A stretch of 64,000 bases of DNA from the NCBI RefSeq assembly GCF_040120695.1, contig NZ_JBEEAC010000028.1:12315-76314 (forward strand), in the 5' to 3' direction. Source of the stretch: Plantactinospora sp040120695. Its GTDB lineage: Bacteria > Actinomycetota > Actinomycetes > Mycobacteriales > Micromonosporaceae. A program made the position numbers and the translations under genes. Positions 49,029 through 57,895 of this stretch are shown piece by piece; within the stretch, counting starts at the first letter, position 1; each line of letters opens with the position of its first letter. The notes under the pieces are model-generated. The model was not told where the DNA came from and ran no database searches. It saw only the letters and a program-made list of their open reading frames with translations.

Positions 49029-50117
49029 TCATGATTGGTTCCGTGGCTGCTCGTCGGCGGCGTGCGGATCGTTTGAGCCGGAGTCGACGTGCGGCGGGTC
49101 CTGCTCCGAGGTCGCCTCGGCAACCAGCCGGGGGGTGGGATCGGCCTCCGCCTTGCGGACGTCCGCCAGCAGTTTGCTGATCACCGCGTCGGTCACCCAG
49201 GCGTCGCCGTTACGGGCGGCGGCACTCACCCAGTCACCGATGTCCCAGATCGCCCGGCAGGCGGCCAGTACGGGGAAGCTGGCCACCTCGTTCCGGCTCA
49301 GCGGACGGGCCTGCTGGTAGCCGGCGACGACGGCCGCCCAGCGTTCCCGCTCCTCCTCGGGGGAGTCCGGCCCGCGATAGTAAACGGTCAGGTCGTACGC
49401 GCGTAGCCCGAATCCGCAGTGGTCGAAGTCGAGGGTGATGAGCCGGCCGTCGCCGTCGATGGTGGTGTTGCCCCGGTGCAGGTCCGCGTGGATGATCCCG
49501 TACGCGCCGCCGATCGTCCGGAGCCGTTGGATCTGGTCGGTCAGTCGTTCGCCGAGTCTGCCGAGTTCGGCGAGGTCCGCCGTGGCTCGGTCCGAGCCGG
49601 CATAGGGTGCCAGGCTGGCCAGCGGCCGTTCGATGAGGATGTGTTCGTCGAGGTGGTAGCGGTCGTGGCTGGTGCGGAAGGTGTCCATCGCCAGGTGCAT
49701 CCGGGCGATGCCGGAGCCGTACTCGCGCCATTGCTCTGGGGTCAGCGTCTCTTCGTACAAGGGCCTGCCGGGCGCGTGGGTGAACAGGGCGAAGCACCGT
49801 TCGCCTTCGGGTGCCGTCAGTCGGCCGAGCCGGTCGCCGAGGGTCCGCTGGTACGGGCGGATGACGCCCAGCCCGGCTGCGGCCAGGTGCTCGAGCAGGT
49901 CGAGTTCGAAGCGGAGGTCGGATTCCGAACGGATCCAGTACTTCTCCCGGTTGTAGATCCGCAGCACGCGGCGGCCGCCGTCGGCGTCGGTGACGAGGTA
50001 GGTGTCGTTGAAGCCGCGGTTCAGCAGGTTCACTCTGACGGGCGCTGCGATGGCGTACTCCCGTTCGACGAGCTGGGCGAGGTCCTCGGCGTGCAGGAGC
50101 GAGTGGGTCACGCGCAT
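49029..50117 (-). CDS. APH-type kinase (aminoglycoside/choline phosphotransferase fold)
   Basis: A 362-residue kinase of the APH/homoserine-kinase-like group. The catalytic loop is IIHADLHRGNTTI with base Asp, and the metal site ITLDFDHCGFG. The N-lobe starts VRVNLLNRGFNDTYLV. In a cluster predicted to make an aminocyclitol glycoside it could phosphorylate the product as self-resistance, or an intermediate during biosynthesis; a SrkA-like stress kinase unrelated to the cluster is also possible. ATG 50117 is chosen because the kinase fold begins right after it; the frame is open further upstream. Confidence 0.8.
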   Translation of the reverse strand: MRVTHSLLHAEDLAQLVEREYAIAAPVRVNLLNRGFNDTYLVTDADGGRRVLRIYNREKYWIRSESDLRFELDLLEHLAAAGLGVIRPYQRTLGDRLGRLTAPEGERCFALFTHAPGRPLYEETLTPEQWREYGSGIARMHLAMDTFRTSHDRYHLDEHILIERPLASLAPYAGSDRATADLAELGRLGERLTDQIQRLRTIGGAYGIIHADLHRGNTTIDGDGRLITLDFDHCGFGLRAYDLTVYYRGPDSPEEERERWAAVVAGYQQARPLSRNEVASFPVLAACRAIWDIGDWVSAAARNGDAWVTDAVISKLLADVRKAEADPTPRLVAEATSEQDPPHVDSGSNDPHAADEQPRNQS

Positions 50118-50342
50118 GTCGAGTGAGCCTATGAGGGGACCGGGCGGCCCGCCAGCGAAACCAGGTCGCTGCGACGGGGCCGCCGTCATCGATTTCGACG
50201 AATACCCCGGCTGACCAGCGCCGGACACCGGGTACACGGCAGGCATGGTGACCCGGTGGCATCACCGGACGCGGCGGCGCCGCCCTGACGCCACAGTCGT
50301 CTATTGACCTGACTGGATTCGATCAGCCGAGCGCAAACCGGA

Positions 50343-50373
50343 TTGTGGTACCGGCGACCCGATCCCCTAGACT
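50343..50373 (+). promoter_or_regulatory. Promoter giving a leaderless glycosyltransferase transcript
   Basis: TTGTGG (50343-50348) and TAGACT (50368-50373) are 19 bases apart. The ATG at 50381 starts seven bases after the -10, and no Shine-Dalgarno site is present. Confidence 0.5.
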
Positions 50374-50380
50374 CCGGCAC

Positions 50381-51250
50381 ATGAAGGTTGTCACGGTCGC
50401 GACCGAGCTGGAAAATCCCTTCCTCAACCGGCTCCTCATCCCGTCGTGCCGGGCGTCCGGCCTGGAACTGACCATTTTGCAGCCCCAGATCGCTCGGCCG
50501 TTCAGGTTTGCCGACAAGCGCGCCTGCCTGACCCGCTACCTGTCCGAAGTGGCCGATCGCGACGAGCTCATCGTATTCACCGACGCCTATGACACGCTGT
50601 TCATCCGGGACGAGCGGTATATCCAGCAGACCTATGCCGGATTTTCGCAACCGGTCGTGTTCAGCGCCGAGCTGAACTGTTGGCCGCTCGGCGTCGTCGG
50701 CCTGGCACTGTGTCCCGGTACGCCGGTCGGCCGCTATCCCTACCTCAACAGCGGTGGCATCGTTGGACCGGCGGGGGAACTCCTCGACCTCTGCACCAAG
50801 TATCCCGAGCCCCCGAGTAATCGCTTCGACCTTCTGGAACGCCTACGCGCGCACGGTTATCACACCGACCAGTTGTTCGGTTCGAGCGACCAGTACTACT
50901 GGACGCTGGTCCAGCACCTTGAGCCGGACCGGATCGGGCTTGACAACGACGCCCTGATCTTCGAATACCTCGGGCCGTCGACGCCGGGTCTCAGCAAGGC
51001 GGAGATAATGCGCGAAGTGCAGGAGTTTCGGGAACAGGGCAGGAGTGCGGCCAGCTACCGGCGGGACCACGCCCGGCTCAAAGCGCAGCTGACGACGCCG
51101 AGTTCAGCCGCTCAGCTGCACTTTGCCAGCAAGACCACCAAGGCGGCGCTGCTCGACCTGTGGGAGGAGGGCGAGGTCCCCGACTGGCTCCGCGAGCGTA
51201 CGGAGCCGGCATCCGCGGCCGGCCCGGACTTTCGGGTGTGCCGAGTGTGA
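50381..51250 (+). CDS. PLOD/procollagen-galactosyltransferase-like glycosyltransferase
   Basis: A 289-residue GT-A enzyme related to the glycosyltransferase domain of procollagen lysyl hydroxylase and to procollagen galactosyltransferases. The metal site is FTDAYDT (Asp68, Asp71); FSAELNCWP and PYLNSGGIVG are further family signatures, and the late His region is SAAQLHFASK. This family is rare in bacterial natural product loci. The acceptor is unknown; a hydroxylated amino acid made by the dioxygenase would parallel the eukaryotic reaction, but that is inference. Convergent with the sulfotransferase gene. Confidence 0.8.
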   Translation: MKVVTVATELENPFLNRLLIPSCRASGLELTILQPQIARPFRFADKRACLTRYLSEVADRDELIVFTDAYDTLFIRDERYIQQTYAGFSQPVVFSAELNCWPLGVVGLALCPGTPVGRYPYLNSGGIVGPAGELLDLCTKYPEPPSNRFDLLERLRAHGYHTDQLFGSSDQYYWTLVQHLEPDRIGLDNDALIFEYLGPSTPGLSKAEIMREVQEFREQGRSAASYRRDHARLKAQLTTPSSAAQLHFASKTTKAALLDLWEEGEVPDWLRERTEPASAAGPDFRVCRV

Positions 51251-51259
51251 CTCGGTCGG

Positions 51260-51348
51260 TGAACCTTTTTCAACCTGAACCGCGCGGCGCGCGCACCGCG
51301 TCCAACCTTGCCGTCCTCCCACCGCAAGGGGAGGGTGAAAAAGGTTCA
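51260..51348. terminator. Bidirectional terminator between convergent genes
   Basis: TGAACCTTTTTCA (51260-51272) and TGAAAAAGGTTCA (51336-51348) are perfect reverse complements flanking about 60 bases. Each strand gives a hairpin with a T run. The right arm includes the last codon and stop of the sulfotransferase. Confidence 0.65.
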
Positions 51349-52101
51349 GTGTGGAGCGAACAGCCATCCGGTCCGGTCGCTGCCGAGCCGAGCCTCGATG
51401 GTGTCGCAGTTCGTGATGAGCCGGTACAGCTCCTGCGAGTTGAGCTGCCCGTTCTTCGGAGCCATGTACCTATCGACCTGGTCCGGCGCGAGCGGCGAGC
51501 AGTCGAGGAACCGGAGCAGTCGGTTGACCACGTCGGTACGAGTATCGCGCGGAGCGAAGTAGAGGTCCTCGTACGTCAACATCACACTGCTTTCGCGCCG
51601 CTGTGACTCGACGAGGTTCCCGTAATGGTTGATGTCGTCGTCGAGCTGGGCGAGCCTGTCGCCCAGCTGATGCACGTCGAGCTCTCCGAGGCTGCCGTAA
51701 CGGCCCGCGATGCGACCCACCGCATCCCATTTCTGCCAGAGGCCCGTCCGATCGGCGATCGCCTGTGAGACGACTGCCTGAAGTAGATTGGATCGGCGCA
51801 GGAAGATGAGTTTGAACCGAGCGTCGCCAACCAGTACGTCGTTCAGCTCTCGCGGCAGGTCCTCGTCTGTGGTCTTGATGCCGTTGAACTTCCTGCTCAC
51901 GACCTCCAGCTGTTCGTACAGACTCCGGACGTCGGTTATCTTCGACCGGTAGTCGTGATTGTCGACGTCCCAGGTCTTGTAGTTCGGATTGAACGGCTCC
52001 GACACCGCGCAGATATCCTCGTGCAGGTTCAGCGTTGCCAGGAGGCTCTCGCTGCCGCTACGGGCGTGTGCGAGCATGACAAAGGCTATGTCTGGATTCA
52101 T
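51346..52101 (-). CDS. Sulfotransferase family protein
   Basis: A 251-residue P-loop sulfotransferase. The 5'-phosphosulfate-binding loop is HARSGSESLL (residues 12-21) and the 3'-phosphate-binding region is FKLIFLRRSNLLQAVVSQ. It should transfer sulfate from PAPS to a hydroxyl or amine. ATG 52101 has GGAG at suitable distance; a GTG further upstream in frame (VSSERQLDD) is the alternative. No membrane segment, so a soluble small-molecule acceptor is more likely than a polysaccharide. Confidence 0.8.
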   Translation of the reverse strand: MNPDIAFVMLAHARSGSESLLATLNLHEDICAVSEPFNPNYKTWDVDNHDYRSKITDVRSLYEQLEVVSRKFNGIKTTDEDLPRELNDVLVGDARFKLIFLRRSNLLQAVVSQAIADRTGLWQKWDAVGRIAGRYGSLGELDVHQLGDRLAQLDDDINHYGNLVESQRRESSVMLTYEDLYFAPRDTRTDVVNRLLRFLDCSPLAPDQVDRYMAPKNGQLNSQELYRLITNCDTIEARLGSDRTGWLFAPH

Positions 52102-52366
52102 GTGCCAACGCTCCAGGTAACTGGCCAGGTCGTCAAGCTGTCTTTCCGACGACACGTTCCGGGATAGCACTTGTGTTTTCAGCGTATGTCGAAAATGGAC
52201 GTCGGCCAAGGCGTTCGGGCCTGGCCCGATGCGACGGACAGAGGCGACGTGTCCGATTCTCGCTACCCTGCGGGCGGCCAGCGGTGCACAGCCGTGGCGG
52301 GCAGGAGGTCCTCGCCGGGCTGTGCGTGTGAGGAAATCCGCAGTCGCACACATGCACCTGACGCAG

Positions 52367-53455
52367 TCACCCCGCGTCGGGCACGTCGCAGCCGGTCCGC
52401 GGCTCGCTGCCGCGATGCTCCAGTTCGGTGGCAAAGTCGATCAACTCGTTGCCGTACTGACGCGCGATCTTCCCGATCAGCACAGCGCAGTGCGGCGGCA
52501 CGCTCTTCAACACGTCCCGCCACCTGGCTGCCACGAGCGCCGACGAGCCGAGCCACTGCAACAGCCAGCGTCCTGAGTCGGTGTACCGGAGGGAAGGGTC
52601 GCGTCGCAGCCCTTCGAGTAAGGGCAGGACGTCGGAGTGTCCCGCCCGTACTCGACGCTGCCGGGAGCCCGTAGTACCGTCGTCCGCCCCTTGCCTGACG
52701 GTGTCGAAGGGCCGCAGCGGCACGCTCTCGGACTGGCTCCGGTGTGTGCGCGCGGGCAGTACCGCCTCACCGGTCTGGATCCGCGCCCGAACGTCCCGGA
52801 CGGTGGCGACGGAGATGCCGGCCTGCTTCGCGACCTGTCGAAGGGAGAGCTGAGGCTGCTCCAGCATGGTGCGGCGGGCGATCTGCCGCCCGTCGGCCGT
52901 GCTGAGAGGCCGGGCCACTCCGTCCCTCCCCACCCTCACGTGGGCTTCGGCGCCGACGGTGCGTGCCCGGATCGCCGCGACGGTGCGGGCCGCGAGTCCG
53001 GAGATGGCGGCGATGCGGCGATCGGACATCCCGGGGTCGAAGCGGATGATCCGGGCTGCTGCCGCTCGCCGTTCGGCCAGGCTCAGCCCGAGGCCGTGCC
53101 GAACGTTCGCCTCGACCGCGACGCGGAACGCCTCCTCGGGTGAGCCGTCGAAGAACCGTGCCGTGATCTCCGCGAGCCCGCGCAGTTGGGCTGCCCGGCA
53201 TCGGTGCACGCCGTCGATGATGCTCAGGGTGGCACGGTGCACCAGGATCGGCGGCAATTGTTCCTGTACCTCTGCCAGGGCTCGGACGTGATCACTGTTC
53301 ACACCTCGTAGGCGCGGGGAGTCGATCGTCCGGAGGTCGGCGATCCGTACAGAGGTCAGGGAGGTGTCTGTGTCGAGCCGGCTTCCCACGCCCGGATCCG
53401 TCTCTGCATTCACGTCCGATTCCCGTTCGTCCTCCGATCCGACCTGATGCGCCAT
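52367..53455 (-). CDS. StrR-like ParB-domain transcriptional regulator
   Basis: A 362-residue regulator with the architecture of StrR (streptomycin) and its relatives in aminoglycoside and glycopeptide clusters: a ParB/Spo0J-type N-terminal domain (about 35-115, with IDGVHRCRAAQLRGL near 80-94), helix-turn-helix regions around 130-160 and 210-240, and a C-terminal helical part. These proteins activate cluster genes by binding inverted repeats. ATG 53455 is preceded by GGAGAGGGG, which decides the start. No plasmid partition partner ParA is nearby. Confidence 0.83.
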   Translation of the reverse strand: MAHQVGSEDERESDVNAETDPGVGSRLDTDTSLTSVRIADLRTIDSPRLRGVNSDHVRALAEVQEQLPPILVHRATLSIIDGVHRCRAAQLRGLAEITARFFDGSPEEAFRVAVEANVRHGLGLSLAERRAAAARIIRFDPGMSDRRIAAISGLAARTVAAIRARTVGAEAHVRVGRDGVARPLSTADGRQIARRTMLEQPQLSLRQVAKQAGISVATVRDVRARIQTGEAVLPARTHRSQSESVPLRPFDTVRQGADDGTTGSRQRRVRAGHSDVLPLLEGLRRDPSLRYTDSGRWLLQWLGSSALVAARWRDVLKSVPPHCAVLIGKIARQYGNELIDFATELEHRGSEPRTGCDVPDAG

Positions 53456-54395
53456 GCGTATCCCCTCTCCACAAGCTGCATCTCTTGCGACAAAAACATA
53501 CGGCTTTGGTTTGGTGGCGCTCTCGCCAGGTTGAAGGCACGGCATCATGCTCTTGTCCGCCACGATGTCGCCACTATCACTCGTGCGTAGGTCCACAACG
53601 ATGCGCCGCGCCACAGAATGACGATTCGCTACGAGCTACGACGCGACCGAGCAGCCGGTGCAGGCTGGGAACACTGAGAGGTGCTGGTAGGGAATCTGCC
53701 CCGCAGACGGCGATGACCGGAACATTGTCTTCCCGCACATCAGACGCCTCCCCGTGACGTTCCCGCATAGAGACACTCGAATGCTCTAATAGAGGGCTGC
53801 GAATTTGAACATACCCCACCATCAACAAGGCGGCGAGCTCAGCCAGTCGTGGTGTCCACCCTCGTCCGGGAGCTGTTGCCGCTGCCTACGGGCCGGTTGG
53901 GGGTCGCGTCCCGTGCCGGCGCGGCGATCAAGGACCCCCCTTACCTGGCGGAATGTCCCGCCGAGGCGGGAGGCGGGACGAGTCCCGAGACATCGGGGAG
54001 TGGGCCTGTCGGCGGCGGGCGCGGCATGGGCGCGTGGTGACCCTGGTCGAGCGACTGTCCCGGCTCGTGGTACCGGTACCGCAAATCCGGCCGTGACGCC
54101 GAGCCGGCCGCGATGTCGAGCGTGGGCGAGGCGGGGTCACCGCTGCGGACCGCTGCCGCAGGGGCTACCGAGAACGCGGCCGTATGCCGCACGAGTACTT
54201 TCGCAGAGGCGTGCCGATTACCTCGGCCCGAAGTGGTCGGAGGTCGTGGCTTGCGAAATCGACGGCCGTTCCCGTAAGATCCAAAATCGGAAGAGGCACT
54301 CCGCGTATTCGCCGAACTCGTACAGGTAAATTGCTTCGGTCTAATCTCCGGGAAAATCTCAGTAGTGCTCGCACACCATTTTTGGAGTGTTCAGC
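53456..54395. other. Long intergenic region without recognised gene
   Basis: A 940-base gap between two divergent cluster genes. It contains an inverted repeat GTCCCGCC/GGCGGGAC at 53955-53979 followed by GAGTCCCGAG. GC falls near the right end (54280-54385). I found no supported reading frame; short open frames here lack Shine-Dalgarno sites and family similarity. Confidence 0.5.
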
Positions 54396-55559
54396 ATGGG
54401 CAAGCCGACCTTCAGCGTGGCGATCCCCTACCGGCAGCGGCTGCCCAACCTTCGGCGGGCGTTGACATCACTCGCGGAGCAGACGATGGATAGCTCGCGC
54501 TTCGAGGTCGTGGTCGGCGCGATCGACTACTCACCGGAGTACGTCTCCCTCTGTCGGGACTACGCCGATCGGCTTACCATCGTGACGGTCATGGCCAGCG
54601 GCGGGTGGAACTCCAGCCGTGCCAGGAATCTGGCCCTTCGGCAGGTGTCCGGCCGGATCCTGCTCCTCATGGACGCGGACATGGTGCTGCCGTCCGGCTT
54701 CCTCCAGAACTTGGCCGACAATTACTACTCCGGCGAGGCGGAGGTTTGCCTGGTGGGTCAGATGATCGACTACCGGCCGGACGGTGTCTACGACCTCACC
54801 GACGTGTCCGGCGCCGGGCTGCCGTACGAGCACTATCGCGCAGCCTTGGCGGAGCTGCAGGCCGGCCCCGGTGTGCGGCTGGACCGACGGCTGGACCGGG
54901 ATCCGGCGGTGGCCTGGACGGGGGTGTGGGCCGGTCTGGTGGCGATACCCGTAGCGACCGTGCGACGGCACGACCTCTCGTTCGACGAGAACTTCCACGG
55001 GTGGGGGTTCGAGGATGTGGAATGGGGCTATCGGGTCTGGCGGAGCGGGACGCCGATCATCATGCGGGAGGACGTGTACGGCGTGCACCAGCCGCATACT
55101 CGGTCCGGCCGCCTGGGGGACGACGAGTACCGTGCCAACGGCAGGTACTTCCTGGCGAAGTGGCCGAACCTCGAGGTGGAACTGTTGCGCACCTTCGGCC
55201 CCGCCGACGCGGCGCGATGGCTCGGCGATGCCAGACGGGAGATGGCAGCGGTCACCGGCGGTGGCCGGCTGGGGGTCATCACAGGTTCGGCCGGCGGTGC
55301 CAGGGCCTTGGTCGTGGGCGTCGCCCTCGACGACCGCCAGCAGCCAGCGGACGCGACCGCCCGGAGTCTGCTGGACCATGGACTGCCGGACGAGGTCCTT
55401 TCCCTGATCGGATGTGCGCTTCCCTATCCTGACCGAAGCATCGATCGGTGTTTCGTCCTGCCACGCCTACAGCAGTTGAGTCCTAGGTATCGGGACGCGG
55501 CACACAAAGAGGTTCGACGGGTCGCGCGGGTGGTCACGTCAGTCGCGGCTCCAGCGTGA
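54396..55559 (+). CDS. GT2-family glycosyltransferase with galactosyltransferase-like C-terminal module
   Basis: A 387-residue GT-A enzyme. It starts TFSVAIPYRQRLPNLRRAL, has the DxD in LMDADMVLP near residue 93, and carries the HGWGFEDVEWGYRVW motif near 202 that is typical of polypeptide GalNAc-transferase and chondroitin-polymerase-type modules. About 100 residues at the C-terminus match no known domain. ATG 54396 has TGGAG eight bases upstream. Confidence 0.8.
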   Translation: MGKPTFSVAIPYRQRLPNLRRALTSLAEQTMDSSRFEVVVGAIDYSPEYVSLCRDYADRLTIVTVMASGGWNSSRARNLALRQVSGRILLLMDADMVLPSGFLQNLADNYYSGEAEVCLVGQMIDYRPDGVYDLTDVSGAGLPYEHYRAALAELQAGPGVRLDRRLDRDPAVAWTGVWAGLVAIPVATVRRHDLSFDENFHGWGFEDVEWGYRVWRSGTPIIMREDVYGVHQPHTRSGRLGDDEYRANGRYFLAKWPNLEVELLRTFGPADAARWLGDARREMAAVTGGGRLGVITGSAGGARALVVGVALDDRQQPADATARSLLDHGLPDEVLSLIGCALPYPDRSIDRCFVLPRLQQLSPRYRDAAHKEVRRVARVVTSVAAPA

Positions 55560-55684
55560 CGCCGGCTCTACCGCAGAGGTCGAGCGGCTGAGGTCCTCGG
55601 CCTGCCGCGGTGATCCGCTTCTGCAGGTGGGAAGGGGCGGAGGTGCGGCCATGTCCGGAAATCACATCAACATGAGAGCGTGAC

Positions 55685-55867
55685 TCACACGCCCTTTTGG
55701 GCTGATGCGCCGTGATCGGTTCGAGGTGATCGGTTCGCGAGATAGTGCATGTAGGTTGACGCACGCCGGTTCCAGCCACGCCGCAGCGGATCGTGGACGA
55801 TCCGGCTCAGCAGTCCCACTGGCGTGACTATGAAGTAGTAGGCGAGGGCAAGCAGCGCGGTGGACAT
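55685..55867 (-). CDS. Short SxtJ-like membrane protein
   Basis: A 60-residue peptide with one transmembrane helix (ALLALAYYFIVTPVGLLSRI) followed by DPLRRGWNRRASTYMHYL. This resembles the C-terminal part of SxtJ-family proteins, which accompany carbamoyltransferases of the type encoded just upstream. It begins 25 bases after the carbamoyltransferase stop. It is shorter than full SxtJ, so it may be a natural short form or a remnant. Role unknown. Confidence 0.6.
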   Translation of the reverse strand: MSTALLALAYYFIVTPVGLLSRIVHDPLRRGWNRRASTYMHYLANRSPRTDHGASAQKGV

Positions 55868-55892
55868 GGGTCCTTCCGATTGTCTGGGCGGG

Positions 55893-57725
55893 CTAGTCCA
55901 TCGGGATCAGCGCGCGCCAGTCGTCGTCCTGGTATGGAGGTTGTGCCGACTTCTCCAGCAAATGCCCACCCAACGCGAGCAGGTCCATCCTGGTGCGCAT
56001 GAAACAGGTATACGCGTCGTCAGGGGAGCAGACAATTGGTTCACCGCGGACGTTGAAGGAGGTGTTCACGAGTACGGAGCAACTGGTTGCCTCCTTGAAC
56101 GCGGTCAACAGCCGGTGGTAGATCGGGTTGTTCTCCGGGTGCACCGTCTGGACTCGTGCGGTGAAGTCCACGTGGGTCACTGCGGGGATCGTGGAGCGCG
56201 TGATCCGGAGCAGGTCGAGTCCGGTGGCATGACTGGTGGAATCGCTGCGGGTTCTGAGCGCGGGGGAAACTTTCGCCACCAAGAGCATATAAGGGCTGCT
56301 CTGAGCCAGCTCGAAGTATGCTTCGGCGTCCTCGGCCAGGACGGACGGTGCGAACGGCCGGAACGACTCGCGGAACTTGATCTTAAGATTCAGTGCGGAC
56401 TGCATCCTCGGATCCCGTGGGTCTGCGAGAATCGAGCGCGCTCCGAGTGCGCGCGGCCCGAATTCCATCCGACACTGGAACCATCCCACCACTTTACCTG
56501 CGGCGAGCGCGGCAACAACTTGGTCGATCAACGTCGCCTCGTCCAATACCCGGTAGACCGCCCCCCGGCGGTCGAGTGTGGACCGGATGTCTGTGTCGTC
56601 ATAGGCGGGTCCCAGCAACGCACCGGACATCGCGTCCCGGCCGGTTCCCACGTGTACGCGGCGCGCGCCTCGCGACATGGCGACAGCGAGAGCGGCGCCC
56701 AACGAGCCGCCGGCGTCACCGGCCGCTGGCTGGACCCAGACCTCCTCGAAGGTGCCCGCGTCGAGCAACTTGCCATTCGCGACACAGTTGAGCGCCACGC
56801 CGCCCGCGAGGCAGAGCCGGGGTTCACCGGTCAGCCGACGCGCGGTGCGCGCCAACCGGAGTACCACTTCCTCGGTGATCGATTGCACCGATGCCGCCAG
56901 GTCGAACTCCCGTTCCGTGAGTGGTGCTTCCGGAACGCGGCGTGGGCCGCCAAACAGCCGTTCGAAGCCGCGGCCGGTCATCGCCTGCCCCCGCAAGAAC
57001 TCGAACCAGCGCAAGTTGAGCCGAAAGGATCCGTCCTTCTTGATGTCGATCAGTCGTTCTCGGATCACGTCCGTGTACCTCGGCGTACCGTACGGCGCCA
57101 GCCCCATCAGCTTGTACTCGCCGGAATCGACTTTGAAACCGCAGTAGTAGGTGAACGCCGAGTACAGCAGTCCGAGCGAGTGTGGGAAGCGCAGCTCGGC
57201 GAGCTGGCGCAACTGGTTGCCCACGCCGTGCCACATCGTCGTCGTGGCCCATTCTCCGACGCCGTCGATCGCCAGTACAGCGGCGGACTCGTAAGGACTC
57301 GGGAAGAACGCAGAAGCGGCGTGCGACTCGTGGTGCCGCCGTACGACGATCTGAGGAGGGTCGCCCAGATCCAGCCGGGCCAGCTGTCGACCGAGGTGGC
57401 GGGTCATGGCGAGCTTCCACGACAGCCAGGGCGGCAGCGTGTGGCGGAACGTGCCGAAGGCGTGTGGTGCGGCACCGAGGTACGTCGCCAGCACCCTCCT
57501 GAACTTCAGGGCGGGATCCTCGTAGTAGGCCACCGCCGACAAATCTGGCAGTTTTGCCCCTACCTCGTCGAGGCAGTACCGGATAGCGTCGGCCGGAAAA
57601 TCGGAATCATGCCGACGTCGGCTGAATCGCTCCTGCTGTGCTGCGGCGATCGGGACGCCATCGGCGAGCAGCGTCGCCGCGCTGTCGTGGTAGTGGGCGG
57701 ACAAGCCGAGGATTAGTTCAGGCAT
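55893..57725 (-). CDS. Second carbamoyltransferase (NodU/CmcH family)
   Basis: A 610-residue carbamoyltransferase of normal length. The Kae1-like half starts LGLSAHYHDSAATLL and has RRHHESHAASAFFPSPY near residue 131 (metal and active-site His) and AIDGVGEW. The YrdC-like half carries FGPRALGARSILADPRD and FRPFAPSVL. It belongs to a subfamily seen beside SGNH and SxtJ-like genes, and that arrangement is present here. The two carbamoyltransferases in the window are not close copies, so two different hydroxyls may be carbamoylated. Confidence 0.9.
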   Translation of the reverse strand: MPELILGLSAHYHDSAATLLADGVPIAAAQQERFSRRRHDSDFPADAIRYCLDEVGAKLPDLSAVAYYEDPALKFRRVLATYLGAAPHAFGTFRHTLPPWLSWKLAMTRHLGRQLARLDLGDPPQIVVRRHHESHAASAFFPSPYESAAVLAIDGVGEWATTTMWHGVGNQLRQLAELRFPHSLGLLYSAFTYYCGFKVDSGEYKLMGLAPYGTPRYTDVIRERLIDIKKDGSFRLNLRWFEFLRGQAMTGRGFERLFGGPRRVPEAPLTEREFDLAASVQSITEEVVLRLARTARRLTGEPRLCLAGGVALNCVANGKLLDAGTFEEVWVQPAAGDAGGSLGAALAVAMSRGARRVHVGTGRDAMSGALLGPAYDDTDIRSTLDRRGAVYRVLDEATLIDQVVAALAAGKVVGWFQCRMEFGPRALGARSILADPRDPRMQSALNLKIKFRESFRPFAPSVLAEDAEAYFELAQSSPYMLLVAKVSPALRTRSDSTSHATGLDLLRITRSTIPAVTHVDFTARVQTVHPENNPIYHRLLTAFKEATSCSVLVNTSFNVRGEPIVCSPDDAYTCFMRTRMDLLALGGHLLEKSAQPPYQDDDWRALIPMD

Positions 57726-57748
57726 TGTGGCCTCACGAAGCGATTGGC

Positions 57749-57850
57749 TCAGAACATGGGGTAGATGGAGTCGTCGTTGCCGCGGCGACGCTTGCCGCGT
57801 TGACGCCTGCGCCGAAACAGCCAGTCCAGAAGGTACCGGAGGTAGGCCAA
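57749..57850 (-). CDS. Possible 33-residue protein between SGNH and carbamoyltransferase genes
   Basis: A minus-strand frame reads LAYLRYLLDWLFRRRR and ends DDSIYPMF before TGA at 57751-57749. It has one hydrophobic segment and a very basic stretch. The only start in frame is TTG 57850, preceded at a distance by GAGGAAGGA. Comparable loci often carry a tiny gene at this place, so it may be real, but support is thin. Confidence 0.3.
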   Translation of the reverse strand: MAYLRYLLDWLFRRRRQRGKRRRGNDDSIYPMF

Positions 57851-57895
57851 AGCATCGACCGTCCTTCCTCTTCAGGTCATCGGTTTTCGTGTTAG

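Noticed and set aside
52367..53455. ParB chromosome or plasmid partition protein
   Set aside because: No ParA or parS sites nearby, and the layout and context fit StrR-type activators better.
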